Source: Dactylorhiza incarnata
Lineage: Eukaryota; Streptophyta; Magnoliopsida; Asparagales; Orchidaceae
Length of the DNA: 64,000 bases
NCBI GenBank assembly: GCA_033032865.1
Contig: JAWHQI010000005.1
Span: 5,976,001 to 6,040,000 of the forward strand
Direction of reading: 5' to 3'
Part shown: positions 31,331-42,447 of the stretch, in pieces
How positions within the stretch are numbered: the stretch's first letter is position 1
How the letters are laid out: each line of letters starts with the position of its first letter
Translations under genes and position numbers: made by a program
The notes under the pieces: generated by a model
Told to the model about the DNA's origin: nothing
Database searches by the model: none
Seen by the model: the letters and a program-made list of their open reading frames with translations, nothing else

Positions 31331-32185
31331 ATGTAGTTAAGGTATCTTGATCTTAGATATACTTATATTATATTCATTGCATGAACATCATCTCACTCTT
31401 GATATTTAAATCATGCATATTATTTTTGTTCTATCTCTGCATCTTGTGTATGCATATTTTATTATTTTGAGTTTTAATGTTTCTATAAAACACAAGTATT
31501 TGAAAAATCATCGAGAACATGCTTAAAAGAGACTTCAAATCATCTCTAAAAAGTCTGAAATTTCAACAGTAAGAATGCCTCTTTATAATACAACTGAATT
31601 AAGAAAAACATTTTTCAAAAAATCAAAATTTGCAGTTCTGTTTTGGCGTTAAGAAGTTAACGTCTAGCGTTAGCCCCTTTGCTCCAAAAAATTTTATTTT
31701 TGAAAAATCTCCTGTATTTTCTCATGCATTATTTTGGGTTTATTTCTATGACATAGAATATCATTTACTGATATGCCTTTTGAAGACTTCTATGTTTTCC
31801 AGAAAGTATTTGAATTTGAATATTTCAAAATAAATACAAAATTACAAAACAATTTCAAAGAACAAAAATATGTTTTTCTCTTTATGTGTGATTATTGTTT
31901 TGTACTTATATAAAAATTAAAAAAAATATTTAAAAATTATTTGTTATTCATTGTTATTGTCAAGAATGATTAATTATATCAATTAATGATTAAATACAAT
32001 GTTTAAATTAACTTTCAAGTTTCTTAAAAACATTGTTTTGTATTTGTCATGCCTTGAAAACTATCATGTTATGTGCAATGAAATTGATTGTAGACAAACA
32101 TGTGTAGAAACATTAGCATGCCTCTAAGTATGAGTAATGTATTATGTTTGATAATGATTTATTCACTCACTTATTTTTGATAATC

Positions 32186-33233
32186 TACATGTGTTTACAA
32201 TCTTATACTTGCATGATTGTGTAGTGTAATAACATAAATAATTAAAATGAATAAATAGATTACCCACACAACATTGAATTGGTTATTACAATTCTGTCTT
32301 TCATGCACGTATTCTTTAGAGATATGTGGTTTAAAATGCTATGTTTGCAAAACAAGTGAATTCGGAGTCCTTAGCCACTAAACTAAAAAGCAAATAGTAA
32401 ATGACAAGGAAAACTCCACCAAGCACTACTCACCCTCCTGATAAGTCTTAACGAGCATTGTGAGACTGAGCACCTTACTAAAGAATTGTAAAGTGTCTTG
32501 TAGCAAACAATTTATACATCACTTCTCTTAGTACACCGGATCACAAATAAAATTTGAAAATAATGCTAAAAAGTATAAAAGTGATCCCCCCAAGCACTAT
32601 TTTGCACCCTGATAAGTCTTAATAAGCATTGTGTGTGCAGAGCACCTTGGTAGTTATACTCTTTATTCATGTGCATTGAAATATTGTGGAAGTAATAGTA
32701 TTTGTGAAATACATGTGTTTACAATCTTATACTTGCATGATTGTGTAGTGTAATAACATAAATAATTAAAATGAATAAATAGATTACCTACACAACATTG
32801 AATTGGTTATTACAATTCTGTCTTTCATGCACTTATTCTTTAGAGATATGTGGTTTAAAATGTTATGTTTGCAAAACAAGTGAATTCGGAGTCCTTAGTC
32901 ACTAAACTAAAAAGCAAATAGTAAATGACAAGAAAAACTCCACCAAGCACTACTCACCCTCCTGATAAGTCTTAACGAGCATTGTGAGGCTGAGCACCTT
33001 GACTAAAGAATTGTAAAGTGTCTTGTAGCAAATAATTTATACATCACTTCTCTTAGTACACCGGATCACAAATAAAATTTGAAAATAATGCTAAAAAGTA
33101 TAAAAGTGATCCCCCAAGCACTACTTTGCACCCTGATAAGTCTTAATAAGCATTGTGTGTGCAGAGCACCTTGGTAGCTATACTCTTTATTCATGTGCAT
33201 TGAAATATTGTGAAAGTAATAGTATTTGTGTAT
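32186..33233 (+). repeat. 524-bp tandem duplication
   Basis: Copy 1 (32186-32709) and copy 2 (32710-33233) begin TACATGTGTTTACAATC and remain collinear with few substitutions. Each contains two sub-blocks with CACCCTNCTGATAAGTCTTA-like sequence. Confidence 0.88.
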
Positions 33234-34334
33234 TTTAATATTGTGTTATTTCATTATATATGTCATGTGTTTTTGATTGATTCACTTGTATACTTTATTA
33301 AAACACTAATTTGTACACATCATTATTTTTCATAAAACTTCTACTCATGAGAATTGGATCATAATGCTCATTTACTCAATTCTCTACAAACTTAAGTAAA
33401 TGCACTAGATAACAAAGCATGATCGCTACAATGTTTATGTTTACTTGAAATGCAAATTTTATTACATTGTAGTTTTTGTATCCTTTCTTGATATTAGCAA
33501 TTTTATCTTAATGGAATAGCATCTCTTCAATATTTAACTCAAACATCAACATTTCAAATTTAAAACTCATTATCATTTATATGATTTTATCTTTTAAAAT
33601 GATATTTATGTTTAAGAGGGTTTATTATATTTTTCTGCTAAGTATACCACTTATGCTCATTCATGTCTATTATTTTTAACACCGTGGTATTCTTTTCAAC
33701 AAGTGGCATCTTAAAATAAGAATGCTTACTTTTTCATGTCAGCTATGTTGCTTACTACTATATGTTCCATCGTGCTTAAATTTTTCTCAACAAGTAGTAT
33801 TTAACAAGCTTTATATTGCATTCTTTTTTTTTCTCAACATAAATCATTTAAATTTTTATTGCATACTATCATCTAAACCCTCTTTTGATACTACCAAAAT
33901 GGGAGATTAAATTGGATAAATCTAACATTTAGGGGGAGTACATTAAAAATTCATAAGAAGTATTTATGTAGGGGGAGTAATCATATAGGAGGTGCATACA
34001 CTATCCTATGCTCGATCATGACAATCCTTCAATAAGTGATTCTTAACCACTTAGTAGATATACACTCATCTCTACCCACTTTTCCTAATAACAAAGGGGG
34101 TGAAGAAATTGAGAAATCTAGTAAAATAGATATTTAAGGGGAGTAAATTATAAGAGAACACTTATGTAGGGGGAGGACTTGATATAGAAAGAGAATGCAT
34201 TATCGTTTTCAATTATATCACGCTCTTAATATGTTATTCATGTATATCTTATTACCGCACTTATCTATAAACACAAATTGTCTTAATCTCACTAATTTCT
34301 CATACAGGTATTTGTTATTATCAAAAGGGGAGAT

Positions 34335-35799
34335 TGTTGGAGTCTATGTTCCGCATCACTTGGTTTGAGAATAACAAATACCCTGTTGTATTTGATCTTG
34401 TATTTTATGTGTTTATAGTGTGCAGGTTGTACAGGAACTATAGCTACACATCCCTATGAGTAGTATACTGAATGGAGACGATTCTCTAAAAAGAGAGCTA
34501 ACGCCCCCACGTTAGAGTTAACGCCCCGCGTTAACTTATCGTCGATAAGGGATGTCATCGAGAAGGGAATGGCGTTGAGAAGAAGTACCATCGAGTACCA
34601 AGAGACTGCCAACGTTGACTCTTAACGCTCGCGTTAAGTCCACAAACTGACACGATCCCGAAGGTTGCACGATGTCAGCGGTTGCTATACACGATCACTA
34701 ACGTTAGCGTTAACTCTTAACGCCACGCGTTAGCTCCCGTGCCTATTTAAAGAGCAGCCCCTCTCATTCTATGATTGATGATTCCAGAATTCTGATTCTT
34801 TTGAGAGAGGTTCGTCTACAACAATTGAGAGATCTCCCTTGGGCTAACATGAAGATCTAAAGAAGATTTTGAAGGAGAAGGTCTAGAACGCATATTCTAT
34901 ACGAAGGACGAACACTTCAAGAACGCCAACGTCTACATCGCCTTCGTCTTCACCTTCAGAATTTCTTAGGGAGTTTCTCTTACTTTACCTTTATCTTGTA
35001 ATCTTTTATTTTATTCCTTTTTGTAATTGGTGTGGAGAAATCGTTCGGGGAGAACGTCGGATTCCGGGAAGGATTCCGTGGGAAATTCGACGTCTTACGT
35101 GTGACGACTAGGTCGTGCTAGGTTTAGGAGGAATTCACCGTCTTGTGCGTGGCGACTTGGTCGAGGGTAGATCTAGGGGGTGGCTAGAGGCCTTATCTGG
35201 GGATAGATAGATTATAGCCAACCGGTCCTTGGGAGAAGGACCGGTGAAACAACAAAAAAGTGTTTTTAATATTCTCGCCTTGATTTCTAGCGCTATAGAA
35301 ATCAATCATTTGTGTAATTAATTTATTATGAAATAAAATCATGTATTTTAATGTTCCATTCAATTGATTTTATTTCCTATTCAAGAATATTTTAGATTAT
35401 ATTTTCATCAAAGCATTAAAGCAAACATTTGTGTAATCAATTTCTTTGAAATATAATATTCATTTTTATTATCTCTGATTTTCTGGAATTGTATTTCATT
35501 TAAGATTTCATAAGTAAAATCACTGTGGCAATCTTTTTGTGCTAAGGAAAATTTCCTGGAGAGCTAACGCCCAGCGTTAACCCATAACGTCAGGCGTTAG
35601 CAACAGTTAACAAAAAGTTTTGTTTCTCTTCTTTAAAAAGGAATCGTCAATATAATCTTATCTGAGATATTTAAATATATTTTCTCATAAAATATTCCAA
35701 AACTTTGGTCGCAAACTCTGATAAATTTAATTAAGATTTAAATTCCATAAAACTCTTAATCACCCCCCTCCCCCTCTAAGGGCACCTAAAGATCCAACA
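34335..35799 (+). repeat. 3' LTR of element B
   Basis: Starts TGTTGGAGTCTATG after the polypurine tract at 34324-34334 and ends GATCCAACA before target duplication GTTGC. TATA-like TATTTAAA lies at 34744-34751. Confidence 0.92.
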
Positions 35800-35804
35800 G
35801 TTGC

Positions 35805-36430
35805 AGCAAGGGATAGGTCTCAGCTCAGATTGGGCCAGACCAAGGAACAACAAAAGGCTCATAAGCAGAATAAGAAGAGAAAGGAATATGTCAAGCTTCA
35901 AAGGGAAGAGCAGAGATTGGATGCTGCTAAAAGAGCCAAAGGTGAGGAGACCTCTTCAGAATATCAAGCCAAAATAATTAGAGAAGGTAATAAGAGAGCC
36001 CTTCAGGCGGCGGAGGCGGCAGCAGCAATAGTCAGCACTCTCTCTCCCTCCTTCATTCGCTCCTCCTCTAGTGATCTGTTCTCTCAAAAGGCTTCTGTCT
36101 TGTTTTAAAGGAGTACTTGGAGGGACACTCTACTTCTGCTATTCCCTCTTTCTCCTCCACTGCACCATCTTTTTGCTCCTCCAAGGATGGAATTGGCCTT
36201 CTTCCCCCTGCTCAGGCCATTACTTTTTTGCCCCTCTTCATCCTATTTCCTCCGAGGTAACTGCAAAACTCATCGAAAATCCTCCACACTCTGAGGTCTG
36301 AGCTTGATCTCCCCTCCTCTGAATCTAAAGATGAAACAGTTTCTGATGAGGAAGAACTAAATGACATGTTAGGTAGAGCTTTTTTCAAAGATGCTTCTCC
36401 TTCAAGTCTTTCCAAGTCTCTTGCCAAAGA
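35805..36430 (+). pseudogene. Second-ORF remnant, C-terminal part
   Basis: Continues the ORF interrupted at 27007. 35830-36010 encodes a highly basic helix (QKAHKQNKKRKEYVKLQREE, then alanine-rich EAAAA), comparable with the basic C-terminus at 15780-16045. An acidic SESKDETVSDEEELND stretch is readable near 36318-36365. Frame changes occur near 36105 and 36300. Function unknown. Confidence 0.55.
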
Positions 36431-36439
36431 AGAAGCTGT

Positions 36440-37830
36440 CTTATATTTTACATTTATTTTTCTGTCATTTATTTTATTTGCTATGTGATCTTGTACTGAG
36501 ACTGTGTGATTGTGAGGATATTTTTTATTTTTTATTCACCCCACCCTCCCTTTAGAGAAGTATTCAGTTCTCTTTCCACACTTTCCATGTCATTAGGACA
36601 CTTCGGGGGCTAACATGAACATTTTGTAACTTATTGCTCAGTACTATCAGCAAGATGTGTACATTAAACGGGCCTAAAGCATTTCCAAGTTAAGAGTCCT
36701 TAATACAACAACAACACTTGTCAATTGAAGATAATGAGAAAGTTATACTTTTCTCGTGTTCTGTTGATATTCTGTCATATCTAGCATGCTCACAAGTCAA
36801 TTCCGATCCAAGACTCGCATGCTCCACCAAATGCAAACTAACTAGTAGAAGAAAATTTTAGTCAACCGACTTGTTCATCAATTTTGCTCAAAAAACAATA
36901 ATCAAAATGGAAGCAATCGTAGGATTTCTTTCCAATAACAATGTAACTTAAGCTTTTAATCGTCCAGTATTAACCAAGTGCTTCAATTAAACATTAACGG
37001 ATTTACCTGCTTTTTCAAAAGTATTCATCAGGTAATATAATTGCCTCTTGAAAATCATTCAAGTCATAATAGTTCATTCATGCACTCGTTCATCCAATAA
37101 TTGTGGATTAATATGATTGCAAGAATCTAGCTAATGTGAACAAATAATTACTCAAGGTAAATAATATTGCCAAGGAACAAACTTTAAAAAATGAAAGATG
37201 ATGCCTATACAAAATAGAACATACTTACACAGCATTAAAAAGATATGCCTTCCCTCGCCGACAATGAAAAGACTAGCAAAAATGGAGATAAATTAGTAAG
37301 CTGAATAGAAAGGAAAGCTTTACTTAAGTTCATAAAAACTAGTTAAGAGTAAGAAATCATTAACCAAAATTTTAATTAGTGCAAGAAAATTATATTTAAT
37401 ACAAGAAAATTAAATCTAATACAAGAAAATCATTAACCAGGGAACAAAAGACTAAATTAGTTTTTTAAGTGCTCTTAAGAGTGGAACATTGGTAAATTAG
37501 TTCAAAGATTTGAGGTGTTTCAAGATTCCCCAACTATTTTTGTCCAACCAACAAATTGTTTCACTCATACCCTCAAGAACTCAAAACACCAACCATCATT
37601 GTTGGTACCCTTTCTGCACAGAACTGAATATCTAAATGGATATTGATTGTTTTTATTAAATTGCAAGCTCAATGTATCCCATTAAGCTTACCATGAGGTG
37701 ATCATATCCCTCGAAATACCTCTATGGACATAAATATAGTTAAACATGCAGATAAGCCTTATAAGGTGCTTAAAGGTTTCATCATAAGAATCACCTGATG
37801 CTTCTCAACGTACACATTGCCAGGATTTTG
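36440..37830. other. AT-rich stretch with possible LTR ends
   Basis: No coding similarity. Near 36525 the motif ATTCACCCCACCCTCCCTTT resembles the C-rich end block of the Sirevirus-type LTRs in the window. The DNA before 37834 may be the end of another LTR because a priming site follows it. Confidence 0.35.
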
Positions 37831-37833
37831 ATT

Positions 37834-38546
37834 ATGGTATCAAAGCAGGAAATCGCATGAGTCTTCTCTTCCTTTGTCGACGCATGCACATGATATAGTT
37901 GTCAATGAATGTGCGTCTTCTCACCTGCCGGAACGTGCCTACTTCCATTGATGCAAGCACGTCTTTCCTCCATCATTGGCTCGCTACTCTAGGCACAATT
38001 CAGCTGGATCAAGTCGTCTTTCATCGCAACTTGCTTAGGTATTGCTTGCTCAATCCTTGCTTGCTCGGTTGTTGTTGCTCTACCGTTGCTCAGAGGCCTC
38101 TTTATGTTGCAGTTCTGCTTCAACATCTACTTGGAGATTGTTTTTCCTGATTGTTTGCTCCATCTACTTCCTTATTCTTGCATTGGGTCTGCTCCTAACA
38201 TTCCTCTTCCTGCAGTTCTTCTTCGTGATTTCTTGTGAGGGAGAAAGAACCTAAATCACTCATGCTCAGAGGCTTCCTTATGTTGCAGTTCTGCTTCAAC
38301 ATCTACTTGGAGATTGTTTTTCCTGATTGCTTGCTCCATCTACTTCCTTATTCTTGCATTGGGTCTGCTCCTAACATTCCTCTTCCTGCAGTTGTTCTTC
38401 GTGATTTCTTGTGAGGGAGAAAGAACCTAAATCACTCATGGTCACTCCGGATCCTTCTCTTGGAAGCTTTGGTAATATGGATTATTCTTCTGGGGTAATA
38501 AAAATTAAACTCAATAGGAGAAACTACCCCAATGGGATGAATCTTT
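37834..38546 (+). mobile_element. Copia leader fragment with priming site and gag start
   Basis: TGGTATCAAAGCAGG at 37834 is a variant initiator tRNA-Met priming site. It is followed by a pyrimidine-rich leader and an ATG at 38439 whose frame (MVTPDPSLG, then IKLNRRNYPNG) resembles the start of copia gag. The fragment is cut by Copia-2 at 38547. The LTR before it could not be delimited. Confidence 0.55.
38087..38438 (+). repeat. 176-bp tandem duplication in leader
   Basis: Copies 38087-38262 and 38263-38438 are nearly identical, both starting TGCTCAGAGGC. They sit in the untranslated leader before the gag-like ATG. Confidence 0.88.
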
Positions 38547-38677
38547 AGATGAATATTCGCTCTTTATTTTATATCGTCTATTTACGCACGTGATTTGTCA
38601 CGTGTATGTAGTCCTTATATATGTATGTGATTGCCCGTCTTAGGGCAACTATTGAATTGGAATTACCGTCTTCTACT
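38547..38677 (+). repeat. Copia-2 5' LTR (131 bp)
   Basis: Starts AGATGAATATTCGC and ends CTTCTACT, the same length as in Copia-1. The G-box dyad CACGTGA/TCACGTG is kept (38587-38604), with TATATA at 38616-38621, although much of the rest differs. Confidence 0.82.
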
Positions 38678-38814
38678 TGGTATCAGAGCGAATCGTCGAT
38701 CCCGTCGCCGCTCCTGATCCCGCCGCGTCGTTTCGCTTCGCCTCGCGTCGCCAACTCCCGATCCAGATCCCATCGCCGCTCGCGTCGCCGCTCGCTTCGT
38801 CGCTCGCCGCTCGC

Positions 38815-38966
38815 GATCCAGATCCAGATCGCGTCGCCACTCGCGATCCAGATCCAGATCGCGTCGCCACTCGCGATCCAGATCCAGATCGCGTCGCCAC
38901 TCGCGATCCAGATCCAGATCGCGTCGCCACTCGCGATCCAGATCCAGATCGCGTCGCCGCTCGCGT
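38815..38966 (+). repeat. 30-bp minisatellite in Copia-2 leader
   Basis: Five copies of a 30-bp unit based on GATCCAGATCGCGTCGCCAC. They lie between the priming site and gag ATG; Copia-1 has no such array. The open frames over it are a by-product of the 30-bp period. Confidence 0.9.
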
Positions 38967-39260
38967 ACCGCGCCAGATCGCGTCGCCGCTCGCGTACCGC
39001 GCCAGATCCCGTCGCCACGCCAGATCCCGATTCCGCCAATCAGGACACTGGCGTAAGCCGGGCCTCCTCCTCGTGTCGCCAGCCTCCTTGGCCTAGCTCG
39101 TCTCCGGCGCCCCTTCTTCTTCTTTCGGCTGCGGTTTTGTTCTCCATGGGTGCTGCCGGAGACACCGACCTCCCATCCTCTGGTGTTCTCTTCGGCTTCA
39201 AGATTTAAGGGGCACCTGTAGGATGTACTTTCGCTTCATTTGATCTCTTCGTTCTCTACG

Positions 39261-40251
39261 ATGGATGATCCCTCCGTTGTCTCCCCTCCTTCTCAATCCG
39301 GTGCTCTTCCCGGTTCCTCGGCTCCCAGATCCGGCCCTTTGCCCGGTTCCTCGGGTGATCCTCCTAGGAGTCATGGCCAGTCTGGCTCGTTGAAGATTAC
39401 TACCGTTGCCTTGGATGGCACAAATTATCTGGAATGGTCCAGTGCGGCCCAACATGCTATTCGTAGCCACCAGTTATATGGACTTATTGATGGTACCACT
39501 GTTGAGCCGCCACGCACTGATCCCTCCTGGCGCAAATGGGATGCGGACAATTCGTTGGTCGTCTCGCGGTTACTTCACTCGATGTCCCCTCAGGTGTATC
39601 GCAGTTATATGTTGTTGGACTCCGCCTACGATATTTGGACAAGGGCTCGTGATACTTACTCCCAGGCAGGTAGTTCGATGCAAGTGTATGAGCTCACTCG
39701 CCGTGTTCTGGAACTGAAGCAGGGGACTATGACCATTGTCGCCTACTATTCTGAGTTTGAGCGCCTTTATCAGGAGCTGGATTTCTTCAGTACTTTCACT
39801 GTTGCTTGTACGCCTGATGCGGTGGCTCTTCAGAAAGATAAAGATCGATTCAGGGTTCACGTGTTTCTTATGGGGCTCAGCATGGAGTTTAACGATGTTC
39901 GCTTACATGTCCTCCATCGTGAGCCACTTCCCTCTCTTCGGGAGGCCTTTAGCATGCTCCTCAGTGATGAAAATCGTCGTCGCACTCTCGGCCCCGCCAC
40001 TGATCACTCGGCGCTGGGTGGGATATCTCGTGGACCCCCTCCTGTTTGTAGTCATTGTGGGAAGACTGGCCATACCAAAAACTCTTGTTTTCGCCTGCAC
40101 CCGCACCTTCCTCCGAGTGGTCGGGGCTCTAGTACCCGTGGTAGAGATGGGTACCGTGGTAGTGGTGGTCGTCACTCTGGTAATCGCTCTCAGTCTTCTG
40201 CGCACTCTACTGAGGTTCTACTTCTTTCCGTATTTTTATTGGGATTCGTAG
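39261..40251 (+). CDS. Copia-2 gag, 3'-truncated
   Basis: The best preserved copia gag in the window. The ATG at 39261 gives MDDPSVVSPPS. The gag domain spans about residues 45-215. The CCHC zinc knuckle is intact (CSHCGKTGHTKNSC, about 40046-40087), as is a Gly/Arg/Ser-rich tail that binds RNA. Homology to Copia-1 ends at 40217; the frame then runs into foreign DNA and stops later. A protein could be made but there is no protease or polymerase. Compared with Copia-1 it shows what was lost there: 12 bp of the knuckle and one base near codon 303. Confidence 0.75.
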
Positions 40252-40920
40252 GAAACATGGGTTCGTTATTGGTTCAAGATTTTGAGTGTAACAGAGCAAG
40301 GAGAAAATTTGAGTGTAACGAATTGATTTCTCAATTCCACGGAATTAAATATCTCCAAATATTTTTTTCATATGTTGTACGACCAAGGAGTTTATGAGAT
40401 CTCATTGAGAAAATTTTATTCAAGAAGAAGGATCTTTCTTGAGTCTATCAATTGCATGCCCAACGGAGTTACATGGCAACAATGCATGAACTTGGGAGCT
40501 ATTAAAGTAAATTAACTCATAAATGAACGGAAATTGATCATTATCAAACTTACAACCTATGAAGGATTACCAAAGGGATCTTATGAAAAGACTAGACTTC
40601 GAGATGCTCTTAGGGAGAGATTGTATTATGAATTTGAACTTTGTTTTAGCAGTTGATTACTACTGGAGATGGGGTAAGAAAGTTTCTAAATATTATCCCG
40701 AGTCAAAAAATCAGGATGATAAGTGTAAGTTCAAATGTTCATGTGAGAATTTGAAATATAAAATGTATTATTCCAAAAATCTAAAATACTATATAGGGAC
40801 TCCCCTCTTTAAATAAAGTAGAGGAGGAAGAATATTCATTGAGCGATGTGGGACTAAATACAAGAAGAGAAATATCTACAATGGGCCCCCTTTATGGGCT
40901 TTTACAAATGGCCTTTAACA
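40218..40920 (-). repeat. Probable LTR of the minus-strand Copia remnant
   Basis: On the minus strand an LTR starts TGTTAAAGGCC at 40920, directly after polypurine tract TTTGAGGGAGAC (40932-40921). Its far end was not found; the stretch back to 40218 has no coding similarity. TATTTAAAG near 40812 (minus) may be its TATA box. Confidence 0.5.
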
Positions 40921-41757
40921 GTCTCCCTCAAACTAGAGCATACGTATCAATCATTCTCAGCTTTGAGCAAATATCAAAAGAGATGAAGAAATATGTTTGG
41001 TGAATATGTCGGACAACTCTTTATTTGTCGTTACAAATGGAGTGCATATTCATCTGCTGACAACTTTCTCTCTGATGAAGTGACCATCTACTTCTATATG
41101 TTCTATTCTTTCATGAAACACGAGATTATTGGATATGTAGATACTAATTTTATTACGGGGTAGTTGTAAATTTCACCAAAATCTTTCAGAAGTTGCCTAT
41201 ACCATTTCAACTCACAAATAGTCTAACTTATGCTTTTGAAATCAGCTTCCCCACTTAACCTAGATATCACTGCTTATTTCTTGCATCTCCAAGTATCCAA
41301 AAGTCTTATATCTTTAAGAGAAGATGTCTCATCCCAAGGATGTTATTGCCCATAGACATTGGATTTCTAGTAGGCTTCATTCCAAGAAGACACGTTTCTT
41401 CAAGTAGATATAAGGCATAATTTGGTTGAGAAATAACAACGTTGTTGTGCCTCGCTATTTCAATCCCCAAGAAATATTTGGGAGTACCCATATATTTGAT
41501 TACAAAATACTCCTAAAGATGTTTCTTTGTTGTTTCTATGTCAGAGGAGCCATCTACGGTGAGAAAAAATGTCATTCACATATACAACAAGAATAGCCCA
41601 GCTCTTGGTTGGTCTTCTGTATGAAGAGACAGTGATTTGCATTGCTTCGAGGAAAACCAATGGTAGATATGACCTAACTAAATATGTCAAATCATGCTTT
41701 GGGGCAATAGAAACAGATATATGCAATATTCTGAATCCGATGAGGGCGGTCCAATGA
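40921..41757 (-). pseudogene. Copia reverse transcriptase / RNase H remnant
   Basis: Minus-strand pol remnant ending at the polypurine tract. 41726-41560 encodes a reverse transcriptase end with VVYVND in place of YVDD. 41491-41300 encodes TPKYFLGIEIARH and the LLEETCLLGMKP region. 41250-40950 is RNase H with HIEVD-like and MHSICNDK peptide, read across stops. The catalytic YVDD is mutated at its first aspartate. Confidence 0.72.
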
Positions 41758-42165
41758 GGGCGGGGAGTGTTTTGGGGGTGGGGAGTGTTTTGGGGGCAAT
41801 TGAGTTGGGACGACTCCGTAATGATATAAAATCACTACAACTTCCCAGAAAATGGGGAATCTCCAGCCGAGTTCAAAATGGTCTAAAGGAATCGCGATCT
41901 CGTTATCATGGCAGGTGTTTATTCTTTCATCTTCTTTGGGAAGCCACGCGACAAACTGAGAACAGTTTATAAGCTTCTTCAGAAAACTCCTAAGTTCGAG
42001 TGTGGTTATTCTCACGGCTTTAGGCTCTGCGGCTAAGAAGGATTCGGTAGTGTTTACTCGCGCGGACACAAACTGTGGAGACCGCCCTGATTTGCGCTTT
42101 GGTCGCAATCGAACAGAGTGAATTATGAACTGAAGGATCCCACTATTTATAGATTTTTTGGACAA
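41758..42165 (-). pseudogene. Antisense gene start with Transposase_28-like domain
   Basis: Minus-strand frame containing IPLDHFELGWRFPIFWEVVV and LYHYGVVPTQLPP. This fits the 'putative gypsy type transposon' (Transposase_28) domain, found in extra, often antisense, ORFs of plant gypsy elements. A minus-strand TATA box (TCTATAAATAG, 42154-42144) lies at its start. The upstream ATG at 42165 precedes that TATA box, so the true start is probably further in. The frame passes into a CACTCCCC-rich repeat near 41780 and is cut by the copia remnant. Confidence 0.55.
42144..42154 (-). promoter_or_regulatory. Minus-strand TATA box
   Basis: TCTATAAATAG read on the minus strand, just before the Transposase_28-like frame. 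Confidence 0.45.
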
Positions 42166-42447
42166 ATGTCAAAAAAGTGGGAGATGGTTTAATCGTGCGG
42201 TCTCTCCTAGTGATCGTGCACTCTCAAACATTATTTTTTGAAAATAATCTAAGTATAGAAAGTAAAAGCACGGGTAATAAAGTTGTGATCGACCTGGATG
42301 TGATATCCACAAAACCCACAAAAGCATTCCAAGGTAAGAATAAACATCTCAAACAATAATCTGCATATTAAAAAGAAATACGGTTTGCAGAGTTCGCAGG
42401 ATTAAAAAACATCCAAACACCGAAAAATTATACAATCCCAGATTTTT

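Larger units (their letters stand above)
29820..34320 (+). other. AT-rich non-coding interior of element B
   Basis: No convincing coding frame. It holds a GC-rich island (31085-31330), one internal AACGC dyad group (31645-31670), a 524-bp tandem duplication (32186-33233) and several GGGGGAGTA stretches near 33930-34180 that look like repeated polypurine tracts before the 3' LTR. Confidence 0.6.
27008..35799 (+). mobile_element. Element B: complete large non-autonomous LTR retrotransposon
   Basis: An 8,792-bp element with LTRs at 27008-28469 (1,462 bp) and 34335-35799 (1,465 bp). The 5-bp target duplication GTTGC is at 27003-27007 and 35800-35804. The priming site TGGTATTAGAGC begins near 28471 and a polypurine tract AAAAGGGGAGATTG precedes the 3' LTR. 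The interior has a gag-like fragment (28600-29816) and then about 4.5 kb of AT-rich non-coding DNA; no integrase or reverse transcriptase was seen. LTR style and polypurine tract resemble the Sireviruses here. It behaves as a large non-autonomous (LARD-like) derivative. Confidence 0.9.
38547..40217 (+). mobile_element. Copia-2: 5' part of a Copia-1 relative
   Basis: Carries a 131-bp LTR (38547-38677), priming site TGGTATCAGAGC (38678-38689), leader and gag, all collinear with Copia-1 but with clear divergence in LTR and leader. Similarity to Copia-1 stops abruptly at 40217, just before the protease region. The 3' half and 3' LTR are missing. Confidence 0.85.

Noticed and set aside
38621..39208. 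Arg/Ser repeat protein frame
   Set aside because: It covers the LTR end, priming site and leader minisatellite of Copia-2; the 30-bp period keeps it open by chance.
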